DNA from: Bacteroidales bacterium
GTDB taxonomy: Bacteria > Bacteroidota > Bacteroidia > Bacteroidales > JAGOPY01
Assembly (NCBI GenBank): GCA_023229505.1
Contig: JALNZD010000045.1
Location: 1 to 34,801, forward strand
DNA length: 34,801 bases
Direction of reading: 5' to 3'
Shown here piece by piece: positions 15,386 through 24,017 of this stretch. Position numbers and translations under genes: made by a program. Under the pieces are notes generated by a model. The model was not told the origin of the DNA, ran no database searches, and was given only the letters and a program-made list of their open reading frames with translations. How positions within the stretch are numbered: the first letter of the stretch is position 1; the number at the start of each line of letters is the position of its first letter.

Positions 15386-17468
15386 GTATCGCGTCCTGTT
15401 CATTTTTATGCTGAGCTTGCTGAACTTTTTCGCCATCAGCCAGATCCCGGGCATAACCCGACAGCAGACGGTCGACAGCCTGTTTGCCCTGCTTCCGGAT
15501 GCTGAAGAAACCAATCGGGTGGATGTCCTGAACCAGCTTTCCCTTAATCTTGCCCCGCGCAGTTTTGATTCGAGCTTTCAATATGCCTCCGAGGCCCTTC
15601 GTCTGTCGGAAGAACTGGACTATCCCAAGGGAAAAGGAATTGCCACCTTCAACCTCGGAAACAGCTATTATTTCAAGGCAGATATCAAAAATGCACTGAC
15701 GAATTATCTTACCGCCTTACGGATACTTGAACCCTTCGAACCCGCCGGAGAGATTGGTGATCTTCTCTTCCAGATAGGTTCGATACATCAATATGTGCGC
15801 AATACCGAAAAGATGTTTGACTACTATAATCGCGCCGCCAGGAATTATTGCACTGTTGGTGATACTTCAGCAGCCATGTATGTCTATCTGACAATCGGCG
15901 GTTCTTATTACTATAAGCTCGAGACTCTGGAACAAATTGACTCGCTTACTTCCGAAGAGGTAAATATGATGATGGACAGTGCGATCAAATATAATGATAT
16001 TGTTCTCGATTATTTTTTAATTCCTCACCATTATTATAAATTGGTGCCTGTCGAAGTCTGGTTAGCCAATATTTATGCTTATCATGGATGTTATTATTCG
16101 TATAAAAGTGACTCCCTGGCGCTGGATTATTTTCTTAAAGCGCTTGAAAATGCGAGGGCCATTGTGGATACCAATATAAGGAATGTATCTGAAGGATTAA
16201 TGTGCTCGAACCTGGGTTATGAATATTATTTCGACTTGAAAGATACCGTCAAGGGCTTTACATATGCCAGGGCAGCCGCAGCACTGTTAAAAAAAACAGG
16301 ACCCTACCGCCGCTACGACCTATATGCTCTTTCTTTAATAAACCTCGGCGTAATGGAAATGGACAAGGGCCGTATCCTTAGTTCTGATCAGTATTTGTGC
16401 CAGGCGCTTAACGCCAGCGATACTTTCCTTCTTAAAATTGAACAAACACTAGAAAGAGATCCCACTTTCAGGCTCTGGGGAGTTACACAATTACGCTGGA
16501 TGCGGGTAATGATATTCAGCGATCTTGTCCGACTGCATGAGTTGACAGGTGATTTTAGAAACGCACTGTTGTATCAGAAAAAACTTGAAGAAGAAAAGAG
16601 TATACAGTTGCGGGATGAAATAACCAGGCAGATTATCGGGCTGGAAGCGGATTATGAAGATGAATTAAAAAGACAGGAGATCGCCGGATTGGCCAGGGAC
16701 AATGAACTGAGGCGTTTAAAGCTTAACCAGACCAGGGTTCTGTTTGCCAGTATCGGCGGGATCCTTATTATCACTTTATTGTTTATCCTGCTTTGGATTC
16801 AGCGAAAAAGGTTCCGGTCGGAACGGAAAGCCCTTGTCCTGGAACAAAAGCTGCTCCGTGCCCAGATGAACCCGCATTTCATCTTTAATTCGCTATACAG
16901 CATCCAGAACTTTATCGTCACCGAAAAACCCGATAAAGCCAGCATTTACCTTTCGAAATTCGCAAAGCTCGTCAGGAATATCCTGGATAATTCTACGGAA
17001 GAATATGTTCCGCTTGAGAAGGAGATAAGCACCATCGAAAACTACCTCGAACTGCAGAAAGTACGGTATGCAGGCAAGTTTGATTACAGGATCGACATTG
17101 CAGATGAGATCGATGCCGAGACTATGATGATCCCGCCCATGTTGGCCCAGCCTTTCATCGAGAATGCCATCGAGCACGGCATCAAGCACAGGGAAACTCC
17201 GGGGCATATCAACATCCGTTTCAGCCTGAAAGATCACATCCTCGTTTTTGAAGTGGAAGACGATGGAGTAGGAAGGCAGAAAGCCCGTGAGATCGAGGTC
17301 GTGCAGGATCCCGGCCACCGCAGCATGGCTACTTCTCTTACCCGCGAACGGCTGGCCAACCTCAACCGGAAGCTCAATAAAAAGATCATCCTCGAAATCA
17401 TCGATCTGCAAAATGCCCTGGGCGAAGCTACTGGGACGAGGGTAGTGTTTGGGGTGCCGGTGAGGTAG
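15384..17468 (+). CDS. TPR-containing LytS/YehU-type sensor histidine kinase
   Basis: A 694-residue membrane sensor kinase. It has a signal peptide (about 1-20), a periplasmic region of tetratricopeptide-like helical repeats (about 40-400), a coiled coil (about 400-445), one membrane segment (452-471) and a cytoplasmic HisKA_7TM/His_kinase module. The phospho-acceptor is His498 in RAQMNPHFIFNSL, the N box is FIENAIEHG (Asn594) and the G box is VEDDGVG (625-630 region). Such kinases normally signal to a LytTR response regulator; none lies adjacent here, so the partner must be elsewhere. The start ATG lies in the last unit of array A7. Confidence 0.9.
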   Translation: MYRVLFIFMLSLLNFFAISQIPGITRQQTVDSLFALLPDAEETNRVDVLNQLSLNLAPRSFDSSFQYASEALRLSEELDYPKGKGIATFNLGNSYYFKADIKNALTNYLTALRILEPFEPAGEIGDLLFQIGSIHQYVRNTEKMFDYYNRAARNYCTVGDTSAAMYVYLTIGGSYYYKLETLEQIDSLTSEEVNMMMDSAIKYNDIVLDYFLIPHHYYKLVPVEVWLANIYAYHGCYYSYKSDSLALDYFLKALENARAIVDTNIRNVSEGLMCSNLGYEYYFDLKDTVKGFTYARAAAALLKKTGPYRRYDLYALSLINLGVMEMDKGRILSSDQYLCQALNASDTFLLKIEQTLERDPTFRLWGVTQLRWMRVMIFSDLVRLHELTGDFRNALLYQKKLEEEKSIQLRDEITRQIIGLEADYEDELKRQEIAGLARDNELRRLKLNQTRVLFASIGGILIITLLFILLWIQRKRFRSERKALVLEQKLLRAQMNPHFIFNSLYSIQNFIVTEKPDKASIYLSKFAKLVRNILDNSTEEYVPLEKEISTIENYLELQKVRYAGKFDYRIDIADEIDAETMMIPPMLAQPFIENAIEHGIKHRETPGHINIRFSLKDHILVFEVEDDGVGRQKAREIEVVQDPGHRSMATSLTRERLANLNRKLNKKIILEIIDLQNALGEATGTRVVFGVPVR

Positions 17469-17472
17469 TGAG

Positions 17473-17496
17473 CAGTTGACAGTTGACAATCGGCAG
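17473..17496. repeat. Heptamer array A8 (3 units)
   Basis: CAGTTGA, CAGTTGA and CAATCGG followed by CAG begin five nt after the histidine kinase stop. Confidence 0.65.
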
Positions 17497-17582
17497 ACCA
17501 TAGCTTATTTTCAGGACTTTGTATAATAATAAATAAAGTTGCACGAAATACGTCATGTTTAATCAGGCATCTATAAATGCAC

Positions 17583-17590
17583 TAAATTTG
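17583..17590 (+). promoter_or_regulatory. -7 box for the DUF4258/DUF2283 pair
   Basis: TAAATTTG matches TAnnTTTG and lies 18 nt before the ATG at 17609. There is no TTG at the usual upstream distance. Confidence 0.45.
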
Positions 17591-17608
17591 TAAAAACTAA
17601 TTCAGGTG

Positions 17609-17869
17609 ATGGCATTTATTTTCTCAAAACATGCTTTGGATCAAATGAGCGAGAGGGGATTAAGTGAAGAAATAGTTTTGGGAGTGATTACAAATCCTGG
17701 CGAAATTATTCATTTTGAAAACATGAAGATTTATCAGTCTGTAAGATATAATGATGAAGGAGAACCTTACCTCATTCGTGCTTTTGTAAATTTCGAAAAA
17801 GAACCAGGGCTGGTGGTAACAGCTTATAAAACATCTAAAATTAAAAAGTATTATGAAGGTAAAATATGA
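17609..17869 (+). CDS. DUF4258 protein, possible toxin of a TA pair
   Basis: An 86-residue protein from ATG 17609 (GTG at 17606 is an alternative). The pattern FSKHALDQMSERGLSEEIVLGVITNP is that of DUF4258, followed by a beta-rich C-terminal half ending KTSKIKKYYEGK. The family is thought to share the small RelE/BrnT-like fold, which is why a ribonuclease-type toxin role is inferred. Its last 17 nt overlap the next gene, a DUF2283 protein, the usual partner. AT-rich compared with neighbours, consistent with an acquired module. Confidence 0.8.
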   Translation: MAFIFSKHALDQMSERGLSEEIVLGVITNPGEIIHFENMKIYQSVRYNDEGEPYLIRAFVNFEKEPGLVVTAYKTSKIKKYYEGKI

Positions 17870-18047
17870 TAAACAGGTCGATATTTTATACATCACCTTG
17901 AGTCAGGAAGAGGTCAAGGAGAGCGATGAGTATAAATCCGGGATCATTATTGATTATTCAAATGATGGTTCAATTGTAGGCATTGAAATACTAAATGCTT
18001 CAAAGCATATGCCTAATCCCTCCAAGGTTGAATACGAAGTTGCCTGA
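17853..18047 (+). CDS. DUF2283 protein, possible antitoxin partner
   Basis: A 64-residue acidic protein with the DUF2283 pattern: KYDKQVDILYITL at the N-terminus, then GIIIDYSNDGSIVGIEILNAS. The family is small, beta-rich, and often encoded next to DUF4258. The start overlaps the upstream gene by 17 nt, indicating translational coupling. An antitoxin or repressor function is inference from gene pairing. Toxin-first order differs from the classical antitoxin-first order but is common for such host-inhibition-like pairs. Confidence 0.8.
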   Translation: MKVKYDKQVDILYITLSQEEVKESDEYKSGIIIDYSNDGSIVGIEILNASKHMPNPSKVEYEVA

Positions 18048-18082
18048 ATTGAAGACGGACCATCTGTTAAAATTATCGGTAA

Positions 18083-18928
18083 ATGGACAAAAAGATCATC
18101 AAAGGACTTATTGACGAAAAGCTGGAAGTCATCCAGGAGCAGTTCTCGATCATAAAAGAATATGAAGGAAAAATCCCCATTATTGAGGTCGATCTCTTAA
18201 TGACCAGTATTCGCGACCTGTACGAGCTTCTCCTGAACCTGCAGCAGGAGAACATGGGTATTGGGATCCCGAAGCCGGCTCCACAGCCTGAAACTTCGAA
18301 GGTTATCCCACCGCCGGCGCCGGTTATTGAGGATAATCTTCAGGAAGAAATTCCTGAACCTGTTGAAGAACCCATTGCCCCGGTTCGTCTTTCACCCAAC
18401 ATCATCAGCATGGAGCCGGCATCCGAAGAGGAGCCGATAAAAGTATCCCCACCTGTTGAGAAATACGAACCCGTCACTCCCGAAACACCCGTTACTTCTT
18501 ATGAGCCGCCTGCACCGGAACCGCCCGCACCAGAGACGTCAGCCTCCGGGTACGAAGCAGAACAGGATCATAACCAACCTCATGAAAAATACCAGCGGAT
18601 CACTATCGACCTGTTCTCGGAAGGAGCTGGCAATACACTGGCCGACCGTTTACGCGAAGGAAAGGATAAACGGATCGCCGATAAGCTCCAGGAGAACAAG
18701 ATCGTCGATTTGCGGACAACCATCGGGATCAATGATAAGTTTCTGTTTATCAATGAACTTTTTGAAGGCAACATGCGTATCTACGATGAAGCCATTCAGA
18801 AATTGAATGCAGGCTCCACCATGGCGCAGGCCGACCTGCTGTTGCTTGACCTGAAGATCGTTTATAACTGGGACAGCGAATCGCCCACCGTAAAGAAATT
18901 TGTAGAACTGGTCAGGAGAAAATTTTAA
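18083..18928 (+). CDS. Conserved Bacteroidetes protein with Pro-rich linker, unknown function
   Basis: A 281-residue cytosolic protein. The N-terminal helical segment (1-60, KLEVIQEQFSIIKEYEGK) may be a coiled coil. A long Pro/Glu-rich low-complexity linker (about 62-165) follows, then a conserved C-terminal domain with IGINDKFLFINELFEGN and NWDSES...VKKFVELVRRKF. The C-terminal motif resembles one I remember from many Bacteroidetes hypothetical proteins. The linker suggests a tether between two interaction domains. It is seven nt upstream of rsmI, so co-transcription is likely. Confidence 0.65.
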   Translation: MDKKIIKGLIDEKLEVIQEQFSIIKEYEGKIPIIEVDLLMTSIRDLYELLLNLQQENMGIGIPKPAPQPETSKVIPPPAPVIEDNLQEEIPEPVEEPIAPVRLSPNIISMEPASEEEPIKVSPPVEKYEPVTPETPVTSYEPPAPEPPAPETSASGYEAEQDHNQPHEKYQRITIDLFSEGAGNTLADRLREGKDKRIADKLQENKIVDLRTTIGINDKFLFINELFEGNMRIYDEAIQKLNAGSTMAQADLLLLDLKIVYNWDSESPTVKKFVELVRRKF

Positions 18929-18935
18929 GGATAAT

Positions 18936-19610
18936 ATGGCTAAGCTTTACCTTGTGCCTACGCCCATAGGCAACATCCGCGACATTACCCTCAGGGCTCT
19001 TGATGTGCTGAAAGGGGTCGATCTCATCCTTACCGAAGATACCCGCAAAACCGGAATCCTGCTGAAGCATTACGAGATCAGCGTGAAAATGAGCCCCCAC
19101 CATCAGTTCAATGAACATAAAGCGGTCAAAGGGATCGTTGAGCGGATAGTACATGGGGAAAACATTGCATTGGTGACCGATGCAGGTACACCAGGAATCT
19201 CTGATCCGGGGTTTTTATTAGTGCGTGAATGCATCCGGAACGGCGTCGAGGTAGAATGCCTGCCCGGTGCCACGGCTTTTGTCCCAGCCCTTGTCAATTC
19301 AGGGCTGCCTTGCGACCATTTTTTGTTCGAAGGATTCCTGCCGGTCAGGAAGGGTCGTAAAACCCGCCTGGAAGCCCTGGTTGAAGCCGATTGCACCATT
19401 ATCCTCTATGAATCGACCCACCGCATACTGAAAGCCCTTGAAGAACTTGCCGTTTTTTTCGGACCTGACCGCCCGGCAAGCGTTTCACGTGAGCTCACCA
19501 AGGTTTTTGAAGAAACTGTCCGCGGTACATTGCCTGAATTAGTCCGGTATTACAAGGATCATCCGGTCAAAGGTGAATTCGTTATCATAATCGGCGGGAA
19601 AAATCCCTGA
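18936..19610 (+). CDS. rsmI: 16S rRNA (cytidine(1402)-2'-O)-methyltransferase RsmI
   Basis: Methylates the 2'-O of C1402 in the ribosomal decoding centre using S-adenosylmethionine. The protein has 224 residues and belongs to the tetrapyrrole-methylase fold. Visible motifs are LYLVPTPIGNIRDITLRAL (4-22), LTEDTRKTGILL, VTDAGTPGISDPG and the C-terminal KGEFVIIIGG. The closely spaced Pro-rich gene precedes it and a bidirectional-looking terminator follows three nt after the stop. Confidence 0.96.
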   Translation: MAKLYLVPTPIGNIRDITLRALDVLKGVDLILTEDTRKTGILLKHYEISVKMSPHHQFNEHKAVKGIVERIVHGENIALVTDAGTPGISDPGFLLVRECIRNGVEVECLPGATAFVPALVNSGLPCDHFLFEGFLPVRKGRKTRLEALVEADCTIILYESTHRILKALEELAVFFGPDRPASVSRELTKVFEETVRGTLPELVRYYKDHPVKGEFVIIIGGKNP

Positions 19611-19612
19611 TA

Positions 19613-19638
19613 AAAAATGTACGAAGCCGTACATTTTT
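19613..19638 (+). terminator. Terminator after rsmI
   Basis: AAAAATGTACG and CGTACATTTTT form a perfect 11-bp stem with an AAGC loop. A-tract and T-tract are both part of the stem, so it can act on either strand, but only rsmI ends here. Confidence 0.8.
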
Positions 19639-19775
19639 GTTCGTTATATGTACACCAATCTTATTTTTATTCCCTCCAAATTATCATCGTATAATGTTGA
19701 TACATAAGTAGATGCAATTTCTGGCACACTTTATGAAAAGAATATGGCATTCCTGAATCATAAATAATTAAAGCC

Positions 19776-20150
19776 ATGAAATCGTTAATTCTTTCTTTTT
19801 TGTTGATTTTCGGCCTCGCTTCGCCAAATATTGGCAAACCGATCAATGATATTTATTCTATAAAAGAGCCAGACTTCGCAGAGGAGGCTTATGTCAATGA
19901 CATTCCTTTTGATACAAGGGCTATTGCCGGTAAATATCTGCTCCGCAGGATGATGGAAACATCAGACGAAGCTAATGTTAACGATATCCCTTTCAATACG
20001 GAGAAAATTTTATACGAAGAGCTTGCAGCCCGGTTAACCGATCAATACCGAAATGAGAAAAGTGTCTTTGATATTCCTGGTGCGCCTGATTATATTATCT
20101 GTTTGTATCAAAAGGGTGTGCCTTATAAATATATCCGCCCCTTTTTTTGA
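19776..20150 (+). CDS. Small secreted protein with repeated VNDIPF motif
   Basis: A 124-residue exported protein with a signal peptide of about 20 residues (ILSFLLIFGLASP). The mature part contains two near-identical segments, EAYVNDIPFDT (37-47) and EANVNDIPFNT (65-75), and a weaker third one, VFDIPGAPDY. This motif occurs, from memory, in other small Bacteroidetes exported proteins. No catalytic residues are apparent and I cannot assign a function. The start is ATG 19776. The Nudix gene begins four nt after the stop, but the two may simply be neighbours. Confidence 0.6.
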   Translation: MKSLILSFLLIFGLASPNIGKPINDIYSIKEPDFAEEAYVNDIPFDTRAIAGKYLLRRMMETSDEANVNDIPFNTEKILYEELAARLTDQYRNEKSVFDIPGAPDYIICLYQKGVPYKYIRPFF

Positions 20151-20153
20151 ACT

Positions 20154-20594
20154 TTGAACTATACCTACGATTATCCGCGTCCGGCCGTATCGGCTGATAT
20201 TGCTCTCTTCCGGCATGAAAAGCAATCATTGCATATATTACTGATCCAGCGGAAAAATCCTCCCTTCCAGGGAATGTGGGCTTTGCCCGGGGGGTTTATG
20301 GAGATTGATGAAACCCTTGAAGAAACGGCCACCAGGGAGCTAGAGGAAGAAACGGGCTTGAAAAATGTTGAATTAAAACAATTTAAAACATTTAGCCAGG
20401 TTGACCGTGATCCACGGACGAGAATAGTCACTACTGTATTTTTTGGCATTGTTCCCCCGGAAAATTCTGTAGCAACTGGTGGAGATGATGCAGAAAGTGC
20501 TGAATGGTTTAATGTGGATGATCTGCCACCAGTTGGATTTGATCATGCCCGGATTATAGGACTGTTGTTGGAACAAATAAAAAAAGAGCATTAA
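20154..20594 (+). CDS. Nudix hydrolase
   Basis: A 146-residue Nudix enzyme that hydrolyses a nucleoside diphosphate linked to another moiety; the substrate cannot be told from sequence. The complete Nudix box GGFMEIDETLEETATRELEEETGL lies at 46-69 (Gly47, Glu53, Arg61, Glu62, Glu65, Glu66). The start is TTG 20154, giving MNYTYDYPRPAV, which matches the N-terminus usual in ADP-ribose pyrophosphatase-like Nudix proteins of Bacteroidetes. The last four bases overlap the end of the convergent acyltransferase gene. Confidence 0.9.
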   Translation: MNYTYDYPRPAVSADIALFRHEKQSLHILLIQRKNPPFQGMWALPGGFMEIDETLEETATRELEEETGLKNVELKQFKTFSQVDRDPRTRIVTTVFFGIVPPENSVATGGDDAESAEWFNVDDLPPVGFDHARIIGLLLEQIKKEH

Positions 20595-21598
20595 ACTACC
20601 ATCAGGTTGCAACCTCGCACATCGCTGTCGTCAAATCTTCCCAAAACTTCAAATGAGCCGTCATCATGGAGTTTTCCCAAATCCCGGGTAGCGATAAATG
20701 AGCAGCTATAAAGATTTGCAAGATCGATGATATTTATTCCTCCCGTTTGCCCGTATGGAAGAAATTGCAGCGGGTCGTTGACATCCCGGATCAGGATTTT
20801 CATCCATGGTGGGGCCCGGAAAATACCATGACCGGAAGAGTAGGCCTGGGAGAGGAGTTCCGTCATGCCATATTCGGAATGGACCCTTTCCACATTCAGG
20901 TTATGGCAGAGGATCTCATGAAGTTCTTCCCTTATCATTTCTTTCCTTCTTCCTTTCATACCGCCGGTTTCCATTACCGTTACCCCGCTTATATTCATTG
21001 GAAACCGTTCGGCGAAATCGATCAAAGCATATGAAGCCCCGAAAAGGATGGTCTGAACCGAGGCCGGCTGGTTTTCCTGCAGATGTTTTTCAAGGGTATC
21101 CATATTATGCAGAAAATAGCCACTTCCATTTCTTTCAGTTTTGCGGATAAGATGATCAAGCATATAGACCAGCGAAGAGCCCTGGCGCTCCATGTAGCCC
21201 GGTAACAGCGCCAGGAAGCGGTATTTTTCCGGGTCACTGTAAAAAAACTGAAAAGATCGTGTGAAACTCTCTTCATAGAGTTTCAAATCCCTGATAAAAT
21301 GCCGGGATGGGACACTCCCGGTAGTCCCGCTGCTTGTAAATACTTTTTCGAACCCACTCTCATCACCGGAAATTATTTTGTGATCCCTGAAAAGGCTGAT
21401 GGGAAGAAAAGGAACCCGGAGATAATTATTGATCTTTTCAGGATCTGCTCTTAGTAATTGTGACAATTCACGAAATACGGGATTCGTTTCGTATTGGAAT
21501 CGGAATATTTTCAGCGCCAGATCGTTAAAATCGTTATCACCTGAAATTTTAAAAACAGATTGCCTTATTTCTTCCGCAAGGTTCATGATGTTTGACAA
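20591..21598 (-). CDS. LuxE-like acyl-protein synthetase/acyltransferase
   Basis: A 335-residue protein of the ANL superfamily, LuxE (acyl-protein synthetase) group, which activates carboxylates as adenylates. The nucleotide-binding P-loop is FTSSGTTGSVPSRHF (Ser89-Gly94 region), and the A5-like motif SEYGMTELLSQ and the FATRDLGK-type core are present. ATG at 21586 (MNLAEEI) is an alternative start. Its acyl substrate is unknown; in Bacteroidetes such genes often sit near lipid or polysaccharide genes, which is not the case here. It is divergent from a lipoprotein gene and convergent with the Nudix gene. Confidence 0.8.
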   Translation of the reverse strand: MSNIMNLAEEIRQSVFKISGDNDFNDLALKIFRFQYETNPVFRELSQLLRADPEKINNYLRVPFLPISLFRDHKIISGDESGFEKVFTSSGTTGSVPSRHFIRDLKLYEESFTRSFQFFYSDPEKYRFLALLPGYMERQGSSLVYMLDHLIRKTERNGSGYFLHNMDTLEKHLQENQPASVQTILFGASYALIDFAERFPMNISGVTVMETGGMKGRRKEMIREELHEILCHNLNVERVHSEYGMTELLSQAYSSGHGIFRAPPWMKILIRDVNDPLQFLPYGQTGGINIIDLANLYSCSFIATRDLGKLHDDGSFEVLGRFDDSDVRGCNLMVV

Positions 21599-21626
21599 AT
21601 TCAGGAACGAAATTTGCTTAATTTTG
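21591..21626 (+). promoter_or_regulatory. Promoter of the lipoprotein-mrdA-rodA operon
   Basis: TAATTTTG (21619-21626) is a TAnnTTTG box 18 nt before the ATG. TTTG at 21591-21594 lies 24 nt upstream of it, somewhat longer than usual. Confidence 0.45.
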
Positions 21627-21644
21627 AATATTCAACAATTTGTC

Positions 21645-22196
21645 ATGAAATTCCCCATAAAAATAAGTTTAATTCTGTCCATCCTTGCTGTTCTTGCCTT
21701 TATTTCCTGCAAGCGCATTGAAGAATTCCCTCCTGAACCGGCGATATCTTATCTGAATTTTGAAAGAATCTTTAATGAAACGGACAGCATTTATGACCGG
21801 GGGATACTGAAATTTGAATTTACAGATGGTGATGGTGATATAGGGTTGGAGAAAAGCGACACTCTTCCCCCTTTTAATCCCGGGAGTAAATATTATTATA
21901 ACCTGATCATCGATTTTTTTGAAGTCAGGAATGGAGTTGAAACGCCTGTTCCGCTCACTTTTTATAATTCCGAAACCCAGCAATTTGACACGGTTTATCT
22001 GAGCGCCAGGATCCCTTTGCTCACCCCAAAAGGTTCCAATAAAGCCCTAACCGGGGAAATTTTTGATACAATATTTATCTATAATTATTACTCTGACTTC
22101 GATACCCTGTTTCTGAAGTTTAAAATTGTCGATCGCGCTTTGAATGAAAGTAATCTCGAAAGGACAGCCTACATTGTCAGGAAATTTTATCCCTGA
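21645..22196 (+). CDS. Lipoprotein of unknown function upstream of mrdA
   Basis: A 183-residue lipoprotein; the lipobox is AFISC with Cys22. The frame is open further upstream to 21429, but that part is the antisense of the acyltransferase gene, so I use ATG 21645, preceded by a TAATTTTG box. Residues 58-67 read EFTDGDGDIG, a calcium-binding-like loop common in Bacteroidetes surface lipoproteins with Ig-like folds. mrdA starts nine nt after the stop, so they are probably one operon. No family name can be given. Confidence 0.8.
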   Translation: MKFPIKISLILSILAVLAFISCKRIEEFPPEPAISYLNFERIFNETDSIYDRGILKFEFTDGDGDIGLEKSDTLPPFNPGSKYYYNLIIDFFEVRNGVETPVPLTFYNSETQQFDTVYLSARIPLLTPKGSNKALTGEIFDTIFIYNYYSDFDTLFLKFKIVDRALNESNLERTAYIVRKFYP

Positions 22197-22205
22197 TTTA
22201 ACCCT

Positions 22206-24017
22206 ATGAAAAAAACTTTGGAAAGCAGGAAATTTGTTTTCTTCACCCTCTTTTTTATTGTGGGGCTGGCATTTATCATCAAACTATTTCTGCTCCAGGT
22301 TATCCAGGTCCAATACAAACTTTCGGCAGATAATAACGTTCTCCGTTATGTTACGCAGTATCCTCCAAGGGGAGTTGTTTTCGACAGGAATGGCGAGCTA
22401 ATGGTTTACAATGAAGCCGCTTATGATCTGCTGATCGTACCCAAACTGGTGACAGCTTTTGATACGCTTGAATTTTGCCGGCTGCTGGATATTTCGGTTG
22501 AAGAGGTCAGGCAAAATATCAGGAAAGCCCGTAATTATTCGATGTTTAAACCATCCATCTTTCTTGAGCAATTATCAAAAGAAGATTTTGGATACCTGGA
22601 TGAAGTTCTTTTTAAATTTCCCGGTTTTTTTGTGCAATTGCGGACTATCAGAAAGTATGATTCACCCACTGCGGCGCATGTTCTGGGTTATATAGGCGAA
22701 GTGAATAACAGGGACATTGAGCGGGATCCTTATTACAAAATGGGCGACTATATCGGTATGAGCGGGCTTGAGAAATCTTATGAAAGCATACTCAGGGGAA
22801 AAAAGGGGATCAAGATCAAACTGGTGGATGTACATAACCGTGAAATGGGCAGTTACCAGGATGGGAAATATGATAGTGCCGCCGTAGCGGGGAAAAATGT
22901 TACCATATCCATAGATGCTGAGCTCCAGGCTTACGGGGAAAAGTTAATGCGTTTTAAAAGAGGCAGTATTGTTGCCATCGAGCCTTCGACGGGCGAGATT
23001 CTTGTCATGGTATCCAGCCCTTCCTACGATCCTAACCTGTTGGTTGGCCGGGTCCGTTCAAAGAATTTTGCAAAGCTGAACCAGGATACGCTTAAGCCTC
23101 TTTTCAACAGGGCGATGCAGGCGCAATATCCCCCCGGATCAACCTTTAAAACCCTGAACACCCTGATTGGTTTGCAGGAAGGTGTCCTTCATACCTACAC
23201 GCGTTATATGTGCCATGGCGTCAGCACCTCACCAATCCCATGCAGCCACAACCATCCGGCGCCACTTGATCTCCTGCATGCTATCGAGCAATCATGCAAT
23301 CCTTACTTCTGGCAGGTTTATAAGTCCATCCTTGATCAGAATAAATTCCACACGATGCAGGAAAGTTATAATTACTGGCGTGACCTGGTGACGAGTTTTG
23401 GAGTTGGCACTATCCTGGAAAGCGATGTTGTCGACCAGGCAAATGGTAACCTTCCTAAAGACACTTATTATGATAAATATTATGGAAAGACTGGCTGGAG
23501 GGCTATGACAATACGGTCACTTGCGATTGGCCAGGGAGAAGTGGAAGAGACCCCGCTGCAGATGGCAAATATAGTTGCTACCATAGCCAACAGAGGGTAT
23601 TATCATCCGCCTCATTTATTGAAAGCTGTAGAAGGTGATGTTCAGGCTGCCGCAAAGTTTGAAAAGAAGATCTATCCTAAAATAGCTTCAGAGTATTATC
23701 AGACACTGATTGATGGAATGGAATTGGTTTATGAGGGTGGCGGAGCAAGATGGTACAAGATCGACAGTGTGGAGTGTTGTGGTAAAACCGGGACATCGCA
23801 GAATCCGCACGGAAAAAATCACGCGGTTTTTATTGCTTTTGCCCCTAAAGATAATCCTAAAATAGCCATTGCCTGCGTTGTAGAAAATTCAGGCTACGGA
23901 GCTACCTGGGCTGCGCCTATTGCAAGCCTGATCATGGAAAAATATCTTAAAGGAGAGGTAAAACAAAAGGCAACCGAGGAACGGATGTTAAATGCTTATT
24001 TATTAGGCCCCCAATGA
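22206..24017 (+). CDS. mrdA: Penicillin-binding protein 2 (elongasome transpeptidase)
   Basis: Cross-links peptidoglycan during cell elongation in the inner membrane with RodA. It has 603 residues, a single N-terminal membrane segment (about 10-32), a pedestal domain, and a class B transpeptidase domain. The three catalytic motifs are intact: S312-T-F-K315, S363-C-N365 and K527-T-G529. A Cys/His group (Cys336, Cys346, His348, His350) lies between the first two motifs, resembling the zinc site of E. coli PBP2 in location; this is an inference. Its stop overlaps the rodA start by four nt, so translation is coupled. Confidence 0.95.
   Translation: MKKTLESRKFVFFTLFFIVGLAFIIKLFLLQVIQVQYKLSADNNVLRYVTQYPPRGVVFDRNGELMVYNEAAYDLLIVPKLVTAFDTLEFCRLLDISVEEVRQNIRKARNYSMFKPSIFLEQLSKEDFGYLDEVLFKFPGFFVQLRTIRKYDSPTAAHVLGYIGEVNNRDIERDPYYKMGDYIGMSGLEKSYESILRGKKGIKIKLVDVHNREMGSYQDGKYDSAAVAGKNVTISIDAELQAYGEKLMRFKRGSIVAIEPSTGEILVMVSSPSYDPNLLVGRVRSKNFAKLNQDTLKPLFNRAMQAQYPPGSTFKTLNTLIGLQEGVLHTYTRYMCHGVSTSPIPCSHNHPAPLDLLHAIEQSCNPYFWQVYKSILDQNKFHTMQESYNYWRDLVTSFGVGTILESDVVDQANGNLPKDTYYDKYYGKTGWRAMTIRSLAIGQGEVEETPLQMANIVATIANRGYYHPPHLLKAVEGDVQAAAKFEKKIYPKIASEYYQTLIDGMELVYEGGGARWYKIDSVECCGKTGTSQNPHGKNHAVFIAFAPKDNPKIAIACVVENSGYGATWAAPIASLIMEKYLKGEVKQKATEERMLNAYLLGPQ

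Noticed and set aside
21429..21644. N-terminal extension of the lipoprotein gene
   Set aside because: It is antisense to the acyltransferase gene and would hide the lipoprotein signal inside the chain; ATG 21645 with a nearby -7 box is better.
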